Source of the DNA: Gammaproteobacteria bacterium
GTDB taxonomy: Bacteria; Pseudomonadota; Gammaproteobacteria; Pseudomonadales; PIVM01
Length of the DNA stretch: 49,486 nucleotides
Assembly: GCA_003353945.1 (NCBI GenBank)
Contig: PIVM01000027.1
Span: 1-49,486, forward strand
Direction: 5' to 3'
Shown: in pieces, positions 43,001 to 46,000 of the stretch
Position numbering within the stretch: the first letter of the stretch is position 1
Layout of the letters: each line of letters begins with the position of its first letter
Made by a program: the position numbers and the translations under genes
Notes under the pieces: generated by a model
Database searches by the model: none
What the model saw: the letters and a program-made list of their open reading frames with translations, nothing else
Told to the model about the DNA's origin: nothing

Positions 43001-46000
43001 TGGTAAACACAGCTGTATGCGTGATGCTGAAGGCATTAAGTGTTGGGGCGATGGCTCCAATGGTGAGACAGATGTACCAGCAGATCTTGTTGATCCGAAA
43101 CAGGTCGTGGCCGGCCGCTTCTTCAGCTGCGCCCTGGATCAGGGCCAGGCACGGTGCTGGGGTGATATAGAATCACCACCAACGCTGGATAGCCCTCGCT
43201 ACCTCAGTGCCGGACGAGATCATGTTTGTGCACGGGATGCAGCGGGTATTGTTTGTTGGGGTGATAACGCTTACGGTGAGCTTGATGTGCCTGAGACGTT
43301 AACTAACCCCACCATGCTAGCTGTTGGTGCGGATCACAGTTGTGTAATAGATAATGGGCAGGCAGTTTGCTGGGGTGAGTTAAGTAATTTACAAATGCCA
43401 AAACTCTCTCACCTTCGGGCAATATCGGCAGGTAATTATTCAACCTGTGTCTTGGATGATGAAGGTGTCAAATGCTGGGGCTATGATGCGAGTTGGTTTG
43501 ATGAGTCCAAGCCAGAGTTGGTATATCCGGAAAAAATTGACCTGGGTTTCTATCATGTCTGTGCTATTGATCAGGGTGCTGTTCAATGTTGGGGGCAAGA
43601 CGATGGACGTATAATGGTGCCCCCACTATCAAACCCAAGTGCAATAAGTTCTGGTGGCAATAATAGCTGTGCTATAGATGGCAATGGTGTGGTTTGCTGG
43701 GGAGATAATGCTGGTACGGTTGATTTAACGATAAATATGGCAGTTGATACTGACGGCGATCTTGTCTCTGATAATGAAGAGTTGGCAGCAGGTTTTGATC
43801 TAAATAACCCTAATGATGTAGGGGCGGATAGTGACCTTGATGGTTTAACGGCTTATGAAGAGTATTTGTTGGGTACAGACCCAGAATTGAGCGACACCGA
43901 TGGTGATACAGTTCCGGATGCAATTGATGATTACCCAACAGATAGCACTCAATTTATTAGTCAATTAGTGACTGATCCATCGGCAGTAGACTCCGATGGC
44001 GATGGTCTACCTGATGCTTTTGAAGATGGTTATGGTACCGATAAGATGCTTGCCGATACCGACGGTGATGGCCTGAGCGATTTTGTAGAAATCGCTTATC
44101 AATTGAACCCATTGCTAGCTGATGATATTTCAGTCATGGGTGATGTTGACAATGATGGTTTGTCAACGCAGTTGGAAGTAGCGCAAGGCATGAATCCATT
44201 CTCAGCAGATAGCGATGGCGATGGGCTCACTGATTTTGATGAATACAATAACCCGGAATACGATGCACTAAACCCGGATACTGATGGTGATGGACTATCC
44301 GATAGTTTTGAAGTGCTATATGGATCGGATTTATTAGCCAATATCGATACTGATGGTGATGGTTTAAGCAATGCGGAAGAATCAATAGCCAAATCCAATC
44401 CATTCCTGGTGGATAGTGATGGCGATCTACTTGATGATGCTTTTGAAATCAATGCCGGTTTGAATCCATCTTTAGCAGATACCGATGGAGATGGTTGGAG
44501 TGATAGTTTTGCCTTACGATATGGTGTCGACTTTGAGGCTGAAGCGGATGATGACCTTGACGGATTGAGTAATGCGCAAGAAAATCTGGCAGGTAGCAGC
44601 CCGGTATCTATAGATACGGATAGCGATGGCCTTAACGACTATGCTGAAGTACAGACGTATGGAACACTAGCCTATCACTATGATAGTGATGGTGATGGTA
44701 TTTCTGATGCTCGTGAAGTAGTTACCGATAACACTGATCCACTGGATGCTAATGACTGGTATCAACATCAGCCAATAGGGGCGGATGTGAGTATTGGTCA
44801 AAATAATTCGGTGACTCAGCTGGATCTTGAAGACGGTGAGATAGGCATACTTTGGAATAATGAATATATATTGTCCGCGGGTTCAGCAGAGTTATCCGTT
44901 GATAATGTTACTGCGAGTAGCGCTAGCCAACTGAGCTTATGTACGATATATGGCGCAGGGACTGCCTCCTGTAATTCTGATAACGGTTTTCATTACAGTG
45001 AAAACCATCAACAGCTGGTACTGCCAGCACATACAATCAGTGATCTTATTGTTAACCGTAAAATCCTGTTACCTAAAGGTGATTACGGCTTCGTGCGCTA
45101 TCTGGAATCCTTCACCAACCCAGGTGTTGAAACGAAAACAGTGACTATTATGCTCAATAATAGTTATATCGCTGCAGATACTGATGTACGTCTACAGACA
45201 CCGTCGGGTAAGGATTTTGTCCAACCCAATGATCGTTATGCGCTTTATTATGATTACACTGGTGATAATCTACCCTTAGCTCATGTTTTTGCAGATACTT
45301 CGGGTGTTTCTGTCAACGCTGATGCGTATGCTGGCGAGCGTGATTGGTCTCTGACTTATCAGGAAATTACCCTGTTACCGGGCGAAACCAAACGTATTCT
45401 GCATGCTTATATAGTGCATGAAGACCAGAGCCAATTGCAGATTTTGGCAGAAGCGGCCAGTCAGCATCAATTAGCTATGTTTGCCGGATTATCAACACAG
45501 GAAGCCGCTGAACTTATCAACTTCAGCCCATGTGCGGATGATGATAATGACGGTCTATGTAATGCTGATGAAACACTGTTTGGAACAGCTCAGGATGATG
45601 CCGATAGTGACGCTGATGGTATTAACGACTTTGTAGAAATCAGTGCTGGATCGGACCCGTTATCTAATAGCTCTAAGCCTGCTTTTGAAGGACTGGTTTT
45701 GGCGGCTGGTATGCTGAGTGACGTTGATATAGCTGAAAACGGTGTCCTAACGTCAATGCCTATAGGTGATACAGGATTACAATCGATATACTCGCCGGTG
45801 TTTTATGGTAACCATTTATTGGCTCTAAATAATGGTGAAACTGGCCTGGAGTTGATTGAAATTAATCAGCTAACAGCAGAAGTTCGTTTGAATTCGATGC
45901 TTAATACCTATGTAGAGTTAGGTGAAACAGTTGTTGGTCTAACCACTTATTATACGGAAGCAGAGGAAGTTATTGCCTTAGCCGTTGAAACGGTTGATCA

